This document shows, piece after piece, positions 45,903 to 56,657 of a stretch of 64,000 nt of DNA. The notes under the pieces are model-generated. The model saw only the letters and a program-made list of their open reading frames with translations, was not told where the DNA came from and did not search any database. Made by a program: the position numbers and the translations under genes. The stretch is from assembly GCA_001584585.1 (NCBI GenBank), contig LSYV01000002.1, positions 5,887,019 through 5,951,018 on the forward strand. The letters are read 5' to 3'. Origin of the DNA: Gonium pectorale (lineage: Eukaryota; Chlorophyta; Chlorophyceae; Chlamydomonadales; Volvocaceae). Within the stretch, counting starts at the first letter, position 1. Every line of letters starts with the position of its first letter.

Positions 45903-48900
45903 ATGGATGCCCCGGGAGCAGTAGAGCGACCGGACCGCATCTACATTAGCGTTGTCGACTCGAATGAAGTGGTGGCAGTGGACGTCAATGATCTGCCCAA
46001 GAACGCTGACGAGCTGGTTGAAACTCTCGTCTCTGAGGCCGCTCCCTTCCGCACCTGGTATGAGTGCGCTAGAGCGTACCTTCAAATTGGAGACGTGGAG
46101 GGATTCAACCACATCTGCAACACAGCGACCAGTGAGGACACGATTGTGGAGGCAGAAAAGTACTTTGGCTACAAACCTATATATGAGCTTGTACAGTTCT
46201 TCACGGGGAAGGCAGCGGTGCTGATCGCCCAGACCCGGGATGCAAAGACGCCGGATGCAAAGGCCAAGCTCTTGGTCGAGGCCAAGAGCCTGATAGCCCG
46301 GGCAGAGTCGCTTGACCCCCTGGAGCAGCTGGTCCACCTGACGAGCGGCATGCACTTCCTGGCCAAGGTGTGGGGAGTTGTGGGGTATCGGGGTGGCGCA
46401 GTGTGACTGAGACTGAGACGCGTGCACACTTGCAAGGGGCTTCCCAGCCCGAGCATCGGGGCTGCCTGGGCTGCCTGCTCCTTCCCATCCTCGCCCCCCC
46501 CCGCCCAAGGGGGCACTGCGATCGGGGCCAGCATTCGGGTTGGGCAGGGTTGCTGGGCTGGGCTTTGGAACACAGTCAGCCAGGGAATCGGCTGGTTCGG
46601 GCTAATGAACCGGTCAAACCACCCCGGCCATAGTGGTCCATACATGCAAAGGACCACAGGGAGGTGCGGCAGCGGGCAACGAAGCACTGAGACGAAGCCC
46701 TGGCCCCTCCTTTCCACCCTCAGCGCTTAGCCAGTTGTTTGCACGGTCGGGAGAGGAATGCGCCCCAGGGCTTCTCTAGCGAGAATGCCTTCCAACCCAC
46801 TACCCCCACCCCCCACCCCCAGGGCGACCTGCTGGGCGCTGAGCGTGAGTTCAAGCGCGCCTCCTCAGCGCCCAACAACGGGCGCACCAACGTGGTGGGC
46901 TACCTGGCGGTGGCGGGGCTGGCCTACCAGCAGCAGCGCTACAAGGAGGCCCTCGAGTAGTGAGTGGAGGGCGTGCCGGGGGGCGCATTGGGAGGGCTGG
47001 CGCCTCCTGTCGCGGGGATGAGGGGCTCTCCCTCCGGGTCGTGATGGCCGACACGCAACCTGCCTGGTGCCGGTCCCACCCCATCGTCGTGTCCAGCCCG
47101 GGGTCGATGAGTCCGGGGTGAACGGCGCCAAGCCGTTGATCTCCGTCCCTCCCGCCGCTCCCTTCCCTCAACCCTCCCCCCAATCCTGCCCCCCTCCCCC
47201 TCCCCCGCCCCTAGCTACCGCGCCGCGCTTCGCGCCTTCCCCGGCCCCTCCTCCCCCGCCGAGGTGCGGCTGGGCATCGCCGCGTGCTGCCTGCAGCTGG
47301 GCGACCAGGCCACCGCCCGTGCCGCCTACACGCGGGTGCTGGCGCTGGACCCCGACTGCGCGGACGCGTACCTGGGGCTGGCGCTGCTCGCGGCGTCGGA
47401 CGAGAACGTGCAGCAGGTGGGCGGGGGGCCGGCCCCGGCGGCATGCAGCAGGCGGTGGCCCACGTGCCGCAGTGCCGTGTCGGCCGCAGTGCAATAAGAA
47501 GCAAAGGGGCGGCGCGCGTTGGGAGGGACGGGCGGCCAGGGCAATTGTGGGGCAGGGCGGGGACAGCAGGGCGCCTGCGTCATGCGGCAGCCTCCCAGAC
47601 CTGGCACCTGCGCCACCCTATTTCTCTGCCTCCTTCACCCGGCATCTCGGCACTCCAAGAACCTACGCAGCCCTTTGACCCAAAGCTCTCGCTTGGACCT
47701 GCTCTCCCAGCACCCAACGCGCCCAGCATCCCATCCCTTGCTCACGAGCCCTTGCCCCCGGTGCCCCCCTGCCCCCCCCCCCCGCTCTGGGCCCGCGCCC
47801 TCCCAGGGCCTGGCTGACTGCCTGCGGCATCTGCTGACGGCCTACCAGCTNNNNNNNNNNNNNNNNNNNNCGCTGGCGGGCGCCGAGGCGCTCACGCCCG
47901 GGCCGCTGGCGGACGGCGCGCGGGCAGAGGCGCTGACGCTGCTGGCGCGGGCCTGCCACGCGCAGGGCCGGCTGGACGAGGCGCGGGCAGAATATGCAAA
48001 GGTGGGGGTCAACGGGGCCCGGCGGCGGGGGGGGGCACGTGAAGCGTGGGAAGGGGAGTCCCTTGGACGGGAGTCGAATGGGGCTGCCGTAGGGCGTGAG
48101 GGGTGCAGGGCCTTGCGCCGCAGCGGTGTGCAGGGTGAGGCGCAGCGGAGCGGATCAGCCCAGTGGCCTCGTTCCAGCGGCCAGATGCGCCAAGTGGCAA
48201 CCTGGTGGCGCCGCTCACACCCCGCGGCGGCCAACCCCCTCTCCTCGCAGGCCTGCGCGCTGGACAAGGCAAGTCCGCTTCCCCGGCTGGGCATGGCGCA
48301 GACTTACTGCGCGGCGGGCCAGCTGGTGAACGCGGCCACGGAGCTGGAGGAGGCGCTCAAGGGGGCGCCCGCGTTCTACGACGCACTGAAGGTGCCGGCT
48401 GCGGCGGCGTGGGGAGGGCGCTCTGGGGAGGGGCCCCCGGCAAAGGGCTACGGGCGTTCCACGCAACGACGTCACGTTGACTGCATTTTTTCTCCAGTGG
48501 GCTATGACGCGGTGTGGGTGTGGCCTGACGTGAGACCTGGCCAACACGAACCGACCGTCGTCTGCAAAGTGGGGAATGAAAGGGCTCGGTGCGTGCCTGT
48601 CACTGGCAAGGTGACGTCCGTATCGGCACCTACGCCCCCCGCTCAGCGGCCAAGCTCGACAGCGCTTGATGCACTCTACCCTGTCCATCCATGACCTGAC
48701 TAACCTTGTGCCCTCAAACCCCTCGACGACCTGATGATGCGAATCGATATCAGTGCGTCCTCGTCAAACATGTGCAGCTCAAACCCGTAGCTGTCCCACT
48801 GCTCCCCAGATCCTGGGCCAGCTGCTGCCGGCGCTCCAACGGGACGGCCCGCCGACCCGAGGATCCGTGGACGCCCCGGGGGGCCGCCTGGCGTCTACCG

Positions 48901-51900
48901 TGTCCATGCTCAAGGACGCCACCGCCAAGCAGCCGCACGACCACGGGCTGTGGGAGATGCTGGGGGAGCTGCTGGCGCCGACCGACCCGGCGGGTCAGTC
49001 CGTGGGCGATGCGAACAGGGCGCCCTCGCAGTCCCTTTTCCTACTAAACATGCTGCTGAAAACGCCCCATGCTGGTGTTGGCCATAGCAGACACGCTGTT
49101 GCTTGCTGTCTTCCCTGTCGCAGCCCCACAGCCCCTAACGGGCCATTCTCCGCCTGTGCGTCACCCGCCCATGTTCCCCTCACCATCACGGCGCACCACT
49201 CCTCACGCTGGCCTTCTGTCCTGGTATCCTATACGTCGCTGTACAAACCTGCCCCACCTCCGCCCCGCTCCCGCCTCGCTCGCCACCCCACGGCAGGCTC
49301 CCTGGCTGCCTACAAGAAGGCCCTGGAGGCCCACGAGGCGGTGCAGGCGGACATTGTGAAGCAGAGGGCGGCCGCAGCGGCGGCAGCGGAGGAGCGGCGG
49401 GCTACCGCCGGGGTGCGGCGCCAGGAGCGGCGCGCCGCGCGCGAGGAGGAGCGGCGGGCGCGGCAGGAGGCCAAGCGGGCGGCCAAGGCCGCACGGCAGG
49501 CGGGGGGCGGCGACGAGGACGACGATGTGGACAACTTGTTCGGCTCGGACGACGACGACGATGACGAAGCGCCGCCGGCGGATGAGCCCGAGGAGGACGG
49601 CAAGGACGCAGAGGGTGGGTGGCAAGCCTGGCTGACAGGAAGCTCTCAACAAACAAGCTCTGGGCAAGGGCCTCCCGGTTCATCCCAAGAGTAGCAAGCC
49701 GGTCACTGACAGCAGTCACTGCGAGGATCCCGGCGCAATGAAACGCGGGGACCCCATTGCATAGAGAGGGTGTGTGGAAGACGGACGACGGCGGACCGTA
49801 CCGAACTGTGACCGGGGTGCCATCGCATCGCCGCGCTCCATAGGCCCGGGTGTGCACTGGCGGGTACTTGCAGGCTTCTCCGCGCCAGGGTCTCGGGCTT
49901 GAGGCAGGAGAGAGGGTAATATAGGACGCTAAATGGAGAGCTGACGTGCACCCCACCGCGGGGGGCGTGTGTGTGTGTGTGGGGGGGGCGGGCGCGAGCG
50001 AATGTCTTCTGGAGCCCACGTTTCGCCTCCCGGCCGCAGAAGAGGAGGAAGACGGGCCGCCTCTGCCCGACCACAAGGTGCCCGCCCGCCTGCTCAACAA
50101 CGCAGCAGTGATCTACTACAGGTGCGGGGAGAGGAGGGGCTGGTGCAGAGGCCCTCACAGGAAGTGAGGCGCCACGGAGGCTGCGGGGGCCCAGCGGGCC
50201 GTGCGCGCTCGCCGCGCGTGCCGCTTTTGATGGCACGGCCACAGCGCTGCCAGCTGCGCCACTGTCTGTGCCGCCGGCCGTGCCGCGTTTGCCGCCTAAC
50301 CCCGCCGCCTGCCCCGCCCGCCCCCCATCCCCCCCCAGGGCCGGCGATGTGGGCGCGGCCATGTCACTGCTGCAGCGCGCTTTGGCGGCCGTCAGCGAGG
50401 AGGAGGAGGCAGCCAATGGCGGCGCCTCGTCCTCCCCCATGCACCGCGTCACGCTCACCTTCAACCAGGCGCGCCTGATGGAGGCCAGCGGCGAGTTCAA
50501 GCAGGCGGCCGCCCTGTACAAGGTGGGCCGGCCGCCGGGGGATGATGTCATACCTCAGTGTGTGGCCCTACTGGGGCCGCTCCTTCCCTTGGTTCCCTGT
50601 GGGTTGCTGCTGGCTGTTGCGGCGGCGGCTGCTCCTTCGTGGTGAGCGCCCCGCTGTTCCCTGCTCCCCCTCCCCACCCACCCACCCCTCAGGAGGTGCT
50701 CGCGGCGCACCCCACCTACATCGACTGCTACCTGCGCCTGGCCTGCATGGCCCGGGCCAAGGGCAACCACCAGGAGGCGCTTCAGTTCGCGCAGGTGAGC
50801 AGGCAGGGGTCGGGGGGAAAACGGGGGCGGGGCGCTGTTCCGACGTAATGGCGTGCCGACGCCTTGGGGTTTGAAGCGCTGCCCTCATGCGCACGTCGGG
50901 TAACGCGCACGGCACTTCCAAGTTTGTGTGGATTTCATAAACTCCTGCCACCATCGCAATGTGTGTTCCCTCCGCAATGTGGAGGCTGAGGCAGCAGCCG
51001 AAGAGCGTCTGAAAACCGCGCAACGCCACCCCTGCTGTACAGAGCCTCCCTGCTGTCTGTCCCCCACCCTCGCGCCAAACCCTCCTGCCCCCTCCCTCTC
51101 CTGTCAGTCCGCCCTGGACCTGGAGGGCGGCCACGCGGACGCGCTGGCGCTCGTGAGCCAGCTGCACATGGAGCGGAGGGACTACGAGGCGGCGGGGCGT
51201 GTGAGTGGCGGTGGGGGGGGGGACGAGGGCGCGCAAGGAGGAATTGGGCAGGCCGTGGTCGGGTCCGAGGCGGCGGGGCGGGGGCCCACGCCCACCTGGT
51301 TCCCCAGCCTGCCGCCGGTGCCCTCCCCCCTTGACCAGGCATTAGCTTGCTGACTCTGTGCATGACGAAGCACCCTTCCAGCGCAGCGGCTTGCATGTAT
51401 CTCCGGCCCTCAGCCAGGACTCCCGTTTTGAATGTGGGAGGGAGGGTGTGTCGGCTCGCGCTGTGTGAGGAGCGCCTAGCGGCCCTGCTGACCTGCCAAA
51501 GCTCTCCCCGTCGTCGGTCGGCGCGCCACGGCCCCCAACCCGCGCTTCCCGACCCTCGGGTCCCCCTTCCCAACCATCCGCCCCCCCCCTCCAGACGCTC
51601 ATCCAGCTGATCCAGGACGGCGGCAGCAAGCGGGACGTGTACGGCCGCATCGGCTATGCCAATACCTACCTGTACACGGCGCCCAGGGACCGCAGGGACG
51701 ACTCGGCCAAGAAGGCGGAGGCCAGGTTCGGAAAGGTGCGGCGTGGCGCAGGGCGGAGAGAGTGGGGGCGAGGGCTTCCTTTGGCGAATGGGACGGGTCG
51801 TTAGGGAGAGGTCTGGAAGTATGCTACGCGGACGAGCAGCGCTGTACCCAAACGCCTCGTCACATAACAGCCTCAATGCGTGTTAATGGAGGGGCTACCC

Positions 51901-54900
51901 GCCCTCCCGCCTGCGTCCTCTCTCCAAGTTGCCGCGGCTGGCGATCCGCCGCTGCTGGGCTGCTCCCCGCCACCCGGACGCACCAGCGACTGACCTCCGA
52001 TACTCCCTCCACCGCCAGCCCCCACCCGCTGTACAATATTCCTCGTACCGCTTTGACCCGCGTCACACGTCCTCTCCCCGGTCCAACCCCCACACCCATC
52101 CAAATCACACTCTTCCCCGTCACACCCCAGGCCCTGGACGAGTACCGGGGGGTGCTGGAGGCCGATCCGCGCAACGTGTGGGCCGCGAACGGCTGCGGGG
52201 CGGCTCTGGCGGAGCTGGGCTACCTTGACGCAGCGCAGGCGAGCGAGTTTAGGGTTTTAGGGTTTTCGCCAGGCGGAGGGTGAGGATGAGGGGGGCAGAG
52301 GGCCAGGCGGGTTTGGACAAGCCCCAGCGCAAGGAACCGGAGCTGCAGGGGGCGGTGGGACGATAAGAGCCGTCCGCGGTTGCTGCAGGCCGTGCACCTC
52401 CCCGGCCCCATCTCCCCTACCCATCTGCGTCTCTGTCAATCAACGCACTAACCGATGCCTTTCCCCTCGCTGCCCTTCTTCCCCCGTCCGCCCGTCAGTC
52501 CATCTTTTCCGAGGTGTACGCCAGCATGGCCCTGTCGGACGGCTTCCTCACCATCCCCGACGTGCTCATCAACCTGGCCAACGTGCACCTGGCCCGCGGG
52601 GAGCACGCGGACGCAGGCCACCTCTACCGCACCGCGCTGGACAAGCTGGAGCACAAGCACCACCCGCAGGTGGGTAATGAAGAAGGGAAACGGGGGGATG
52701 GGAGCAGGTGGGGTGGGAGGTAGTGGAAGCCTTGAGTCTCGTGGCGAAGCGAGTGCGAGCGTATACCCGCGTTAGGATAGGCGTTTAGTTTCGCGGCATC
52801 CGATGTGTGCCGTGCTGTAGTCCATTGTGTCCACCTGGGCCATCCGCTTAGGCTAAGCTCTCAAGCTCTGCTCCTGTGGAGCACGCTGTGGGAGGTGCGG
52901 GATGGCGTGACCGGGCCACTCCCGAGGCGAGGTCGGGTCGGCCTGCGCCCCTGTGCGGTACTCTCCGCGCCTCCTCTCCGCTGCCCACCCGGTCCGCGCC
53001 CGCTTCGGTCCGCGCCCACCTGCAGCCCCTCGCCCGTGCCCTGGTCGCAGGTGCTGCTGTACCTGGCTCGCGCGCTGTACGACAGCAACAAGCTGTCCGA
53101 GGCGCAGTCGTGCCTCAAGAAGGCCATACATCTGGCGCCCACCGACTACAAGCTGCGCTTCAACTACGCGCTCACCATGCAGGCAAGCAGGGCGCAGCAG
53201 CCCGCCTCCTGGATCCGGATTCGGATTCCGACCCGTGCGCGGCTGGGCCGGGACGGGCATGCTTTGTCCGTGGGCAAGCTGAGCGATGGCCGACGAGCAC
53301 GGCGCTGTACCCGTAGACGCGTCCACACCAGAGCAGCGGGGCTTGTTGTGTGTGGCCGCTCCATCGCGTAGTAGGCTGCGCCGATGTAGGAGCCAACAAA
53401 GGCAACGGAGCCGAAAGTAGGGGGCGGGATTGGGGTGGCGATGCTGGTGGTAGCGTGTTGTAGGGCCGCCGGATGCACTATCGATTGCTGCGTCCGCAGA
53501 GCGCAGAACGGCAGGGCAGCTGATGCTGGCTGTTGCCTTATGCACGCCGCCGCAGGAGTGGGCGGTCCGCACATTCCGCAAGGAGCGCCCCGCGGGCGAC
53601 CCCACCAAGCTACAGGACTTCCAGCGAGCGGAGACGCTGCTCAAGGAGGTGAGCGGCGCAGCAGGGGCGGGCGTCGATGCGCGGGGCCCGGCTGGGCGCT
53701 TGGCACCTGACGCCGCCCCGAGCCTAGTATCGGGCATCAGGTGCCACGGGATTGCGGGATTGGTTTGTGGAGACACGCCGCCTTGGATGACAGTGCGCGT
53801 GCGTTTGTTTGCGCTTCGTGCGTCACGCCCATCCGGCCACCCCCCGTGCCCCAAGAGGGTAGTCTGCGGGCGGTTGCGCCCGGCATTATCCCCCGCCCCG
53901 ACCCCCTCGCAGGCTCACCGGCACTACGAGCACCTCAAGGTGCTGGGTCGCGAGCGCAGCGGGCTGGACGACACCAAGCTCAACGCGCACGTCAACTTCT
54001 GCGCGGCGCAGCTCAACAAGGCAAGGGCCTTCTGCAGGGCAAACGGCCTGGGCGGGCGCGGCGGGGTATGGTTCCGTTGCCAAACATACCAGCGGCTATG
54101 CTCGCCCAGGGATTCGGGGTTACCGGGCCCGCGCTGGTGGGCCGGGTTGCTCGGGGCCCGCCTACGGGGCCCTCCACAGATCCTCATCTGCCCGGGCTGG
54201 ACGTGAGCACGTGACACCGTTGGTCCGGCGTACCGCCCTCCGCCCGCGGCTACACCTCCGCCCACTGCCACTGCCAATGGCGCCTGCCCAAGCTCGGTCT
54301 TGCCATTCCCGTCCACCCACTTCCCCATCGTTTTACACCGCTCCCGCGTCCGCCCCCCGCAGACGCCCGAACTGCTGGACGCCGCCGTGAAGGAGGACTA
54401 CGAGGCCAGGCTGCGGCGGCACGAGCAGATTAAGATGCGCGAGGCGGCGGAGGCGGACCGGCGGGCGGAGGAGCTGCGCAAGCGGGCGGAGGAGGAGGAG
54501 GCGCGGCGGAGGCGCGACGAGATGGCGCGCGAGGCGCAGGAGAGGTGCGCAGCTGTGAATGGTACCGGACGGGCTCGACGGATGCGTTGATCATACCCGC
54601 GCCCAGGTCTGCACGCGTACCTTCACAGCTTTGGCCTGCACTCGGCCGCGCGCAAATAGCAGGGCGTAAACGGCGCCCAGCGCTGAGCTTGCAATAGGGC
54701 ATTGAGCCTCACGGCCGCTGCTGGTGCCTTGCTCCTGCTGTCTCTCCTCCTGGCGCCTCTCGAGTCTGCCCGCCCCGCCATCTCCGCGCTCTTGTGCTCC
54801 GCACGTCGCGCGCCCTGGGTTGGATGTGTCGTTGCCGGCCGTGTCCCCAGGCTGGAGGCGCGCAAGGCGGAGTGGCGGCAACGCGAGGAGCTGATCGCGG

Positions 54901-56336
54901 AGGTGGAGGGCGGGGGTGGCGGTGGAGAGGGGGGCCGCAAGCGGCGCCGTGGAGAAGGCGCAGCAGGCGGGGGCGGCGGCAAGAAGCGCAAAGGTGAGGG
55001 TGCAGAGGGAACGGGTTGTGGGCGGGCGTCGTTGGCCACCACATCGAAAGGGACACTAGGTCTTGATGGACCTTCCCTCCACCATCGCCACCTACTCGCA
55101 CCCGCACCTGCTTCGCCGCGTTGTGCCTCGCCTGTGCCCACCACGGCACCCCGCTGTATCTGCTCGTGCCTTCGTGTGTCGCAGAGAAGGGCAGCCGCAA
55201 GGGGCGGCGGGAGGAGGTTGGCGACGCGTTTGGGGACGACGAGGAGGCTGTCCTGCCCTCCGAGGAACCCGAGTACGACGAGGTGCGGTGCGGGGCAGGG
55301 GCGAGAGGCTGAGGGGAGTCCAGGCTGGCGCGCCCTGGGGTGGCGCCCCTGGGCTGCCAGGTTGCCGGACCTCGGGGCGCGCCGTTGGAGCTCCAGGCTT
55401 ACCAGCTGTCAAGCCTTGGGTCCGCTACTGACAGCTGGACCCATTCCATCCATCCGAGACCGTCCAGCCTCACCAAGTGTACCCCAAACTGGTTGGCACC
55501 CGGATCCACCGTCCCATGTTCCAAGGAGCCTCTACCGGTATGTGAGAATGCTCTCACTCCTCTTACCCCCGATTCCACCGCCTGGCCCCACACAGAGGGC
55601 TGGCGGGTTGCCTAGCGAGGACGCCGACGAGGCGGGCGCAGGCACGGAAGATGGCGAGGGCGGTGAGGGCGCAGGCCGTGGGGGCGGCAAGCGGCGGCGG
55701 CAGCGCCTTCGGGCGGCTGCTGTGGCGGCAGAGGACGGCGGTGCTGCAGACACGACGGCGGGTCTGGAGGACGTGGAGGAGGAGCCGGTGAGTGGGGATT
55801 GGGTACAAGGGATGGGGGCGGGGGCATGCATCTGTCCGGGTTGGGTGTTGAAGCAGAGCAGTAAGGGGCAACCGATTTTTATTTTTTGGCACACGAGTTC
55901 ACGACACATCTTGCAGCCTGGCAATGAACGGCCGACGCCTCCTTGATCAAAGGTCAACCTTTAGTCCGTTCGTCAGTGGTTTCTTTCTGCTGTAGGGAAA
56001 GGCTGTTGCGCGATCTCATGCTACGTCCCTGGCGTTGGGGCTCATCACTCGCACTGCATGCTGAATATGTACCCTCCACACGGTCCAACTCTTGCCCTGC
56101 AGGGCGGGCAGGCGGACGCGATGCAGGTCGAGGCAAATGGTGGAGAGGAGGCGGAGGCAGGAGCGGGGCGGCGCGGGCGGCGCGGACGGGCGGCGCTGGA
56201 GGATGAGGAGGACGAGGAGGGCGGGACCGGCGGTGCGGCGGCAGATGGCACGGGGGGCACCGCCGAGGCCGCCACGGAAGCAGGCGGAACTCAGGATCTG
56301 CATCGGGACCTATTTGGCGATGAAGATGAGGATTGA
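45903..56336 (+). CDS. CTR9: CTR9, TPR scaffold subunit of the Paf1 complex
   Basis: Nuclear tetratricopeptide-repeat scaffold of the Paf1 elongation complex (plant VIP6). 22 exons: 45903-46367, 46823-46959, 47215-47416, 47807-48001, 48251-48391, 48810-48993, 49297-49614, 50040-50121, 50339-50522, 50693-50794, 51108-51200, 51595-51735, 52131-52238, 52499-52669, 53051-53182, 53556-53648, 53913-54020, 54363-54544, 54851-54993, 55185-55282, 55596-55787, 56103-56336. About 1,234 residues counting the 20 N; animal CTR9 is about 1,170. Signatures: FRTWYECARAYLQIGDVEGF, TYIDCYLRLACMARAKGN, NVWAANGCGAALAELGYLDA, VLLYLARALYDSNKLSEAQ, AHRHYEHLKVLG. A charged coiled coil and acidic/basic tail ending LFGDEDED follow. 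Three introns start with GC (52239, 53183, 54021). A charged insertion interrupts the TPR region near 49365-50060. Exon 4 spans an assembly gap. Confidence 0.97.
47851..47870. other. Assembly gap of 20 N inside CTR9 exon 4
   Basis: The frame is preserved if the gap is 20 bases (modulo 3), but the true length is unknown, so some TPR residues may be missing. Confidence 0.99.
52248..52266 (+). repeat. Telomere-like motif, two TTTTAGGG-type units
   Basis: TTTAGGGTTTTAGGGTTTT lies in a CTR9 intron, ten bases after its GC donor. TTTTAGGG is the telomeric repeat of Chlamydomonas. Confidence 0.8.
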
Positions 56337-56657
56337 AGGCGGCCTGGTGTCGAGGGCAATGTCGGGTTGCTCAGTGGTCACGGTGGACGGTTGCTGTGTA
56401 CACGGTTGGCTGGCCGGTGGTTGGTCAACGACTGCCTAGCCATTATCCCCGTTCGATCTCTGGTTTATAGATGTGAGCCTCAGTTTTGCATTCTACTTTC
56501 ATGAGGAATGCCGGACTTCGGAGCCGACTTCCAAGAGCAAGCAGAGAAACAAGGCAATTTTAAGCAGTCAGTAGCTCTATAAGCACTGCTCACGAATCGC
56601 GCAGCGTAGCAAGTACACCCCTATTGCGACCGATGCTCTACTGAGCGGCTGCCGAGA
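56337..56657. other. Intergenic region between CTR9 and the UPF0301 gene
   Basis: 321 bases between a stop and the next start, same orientation; 3' untranslated region plus promoter. No TGTAA was found. Confidence 0.5.

Noticed and set aside
53913..54066. Reading through the CTR9 exon at 54020 to a GT donor near 54066
   Set aside because: It is open for some codons but ends in a phase that does not match the next conserved exon; the GC donor does.
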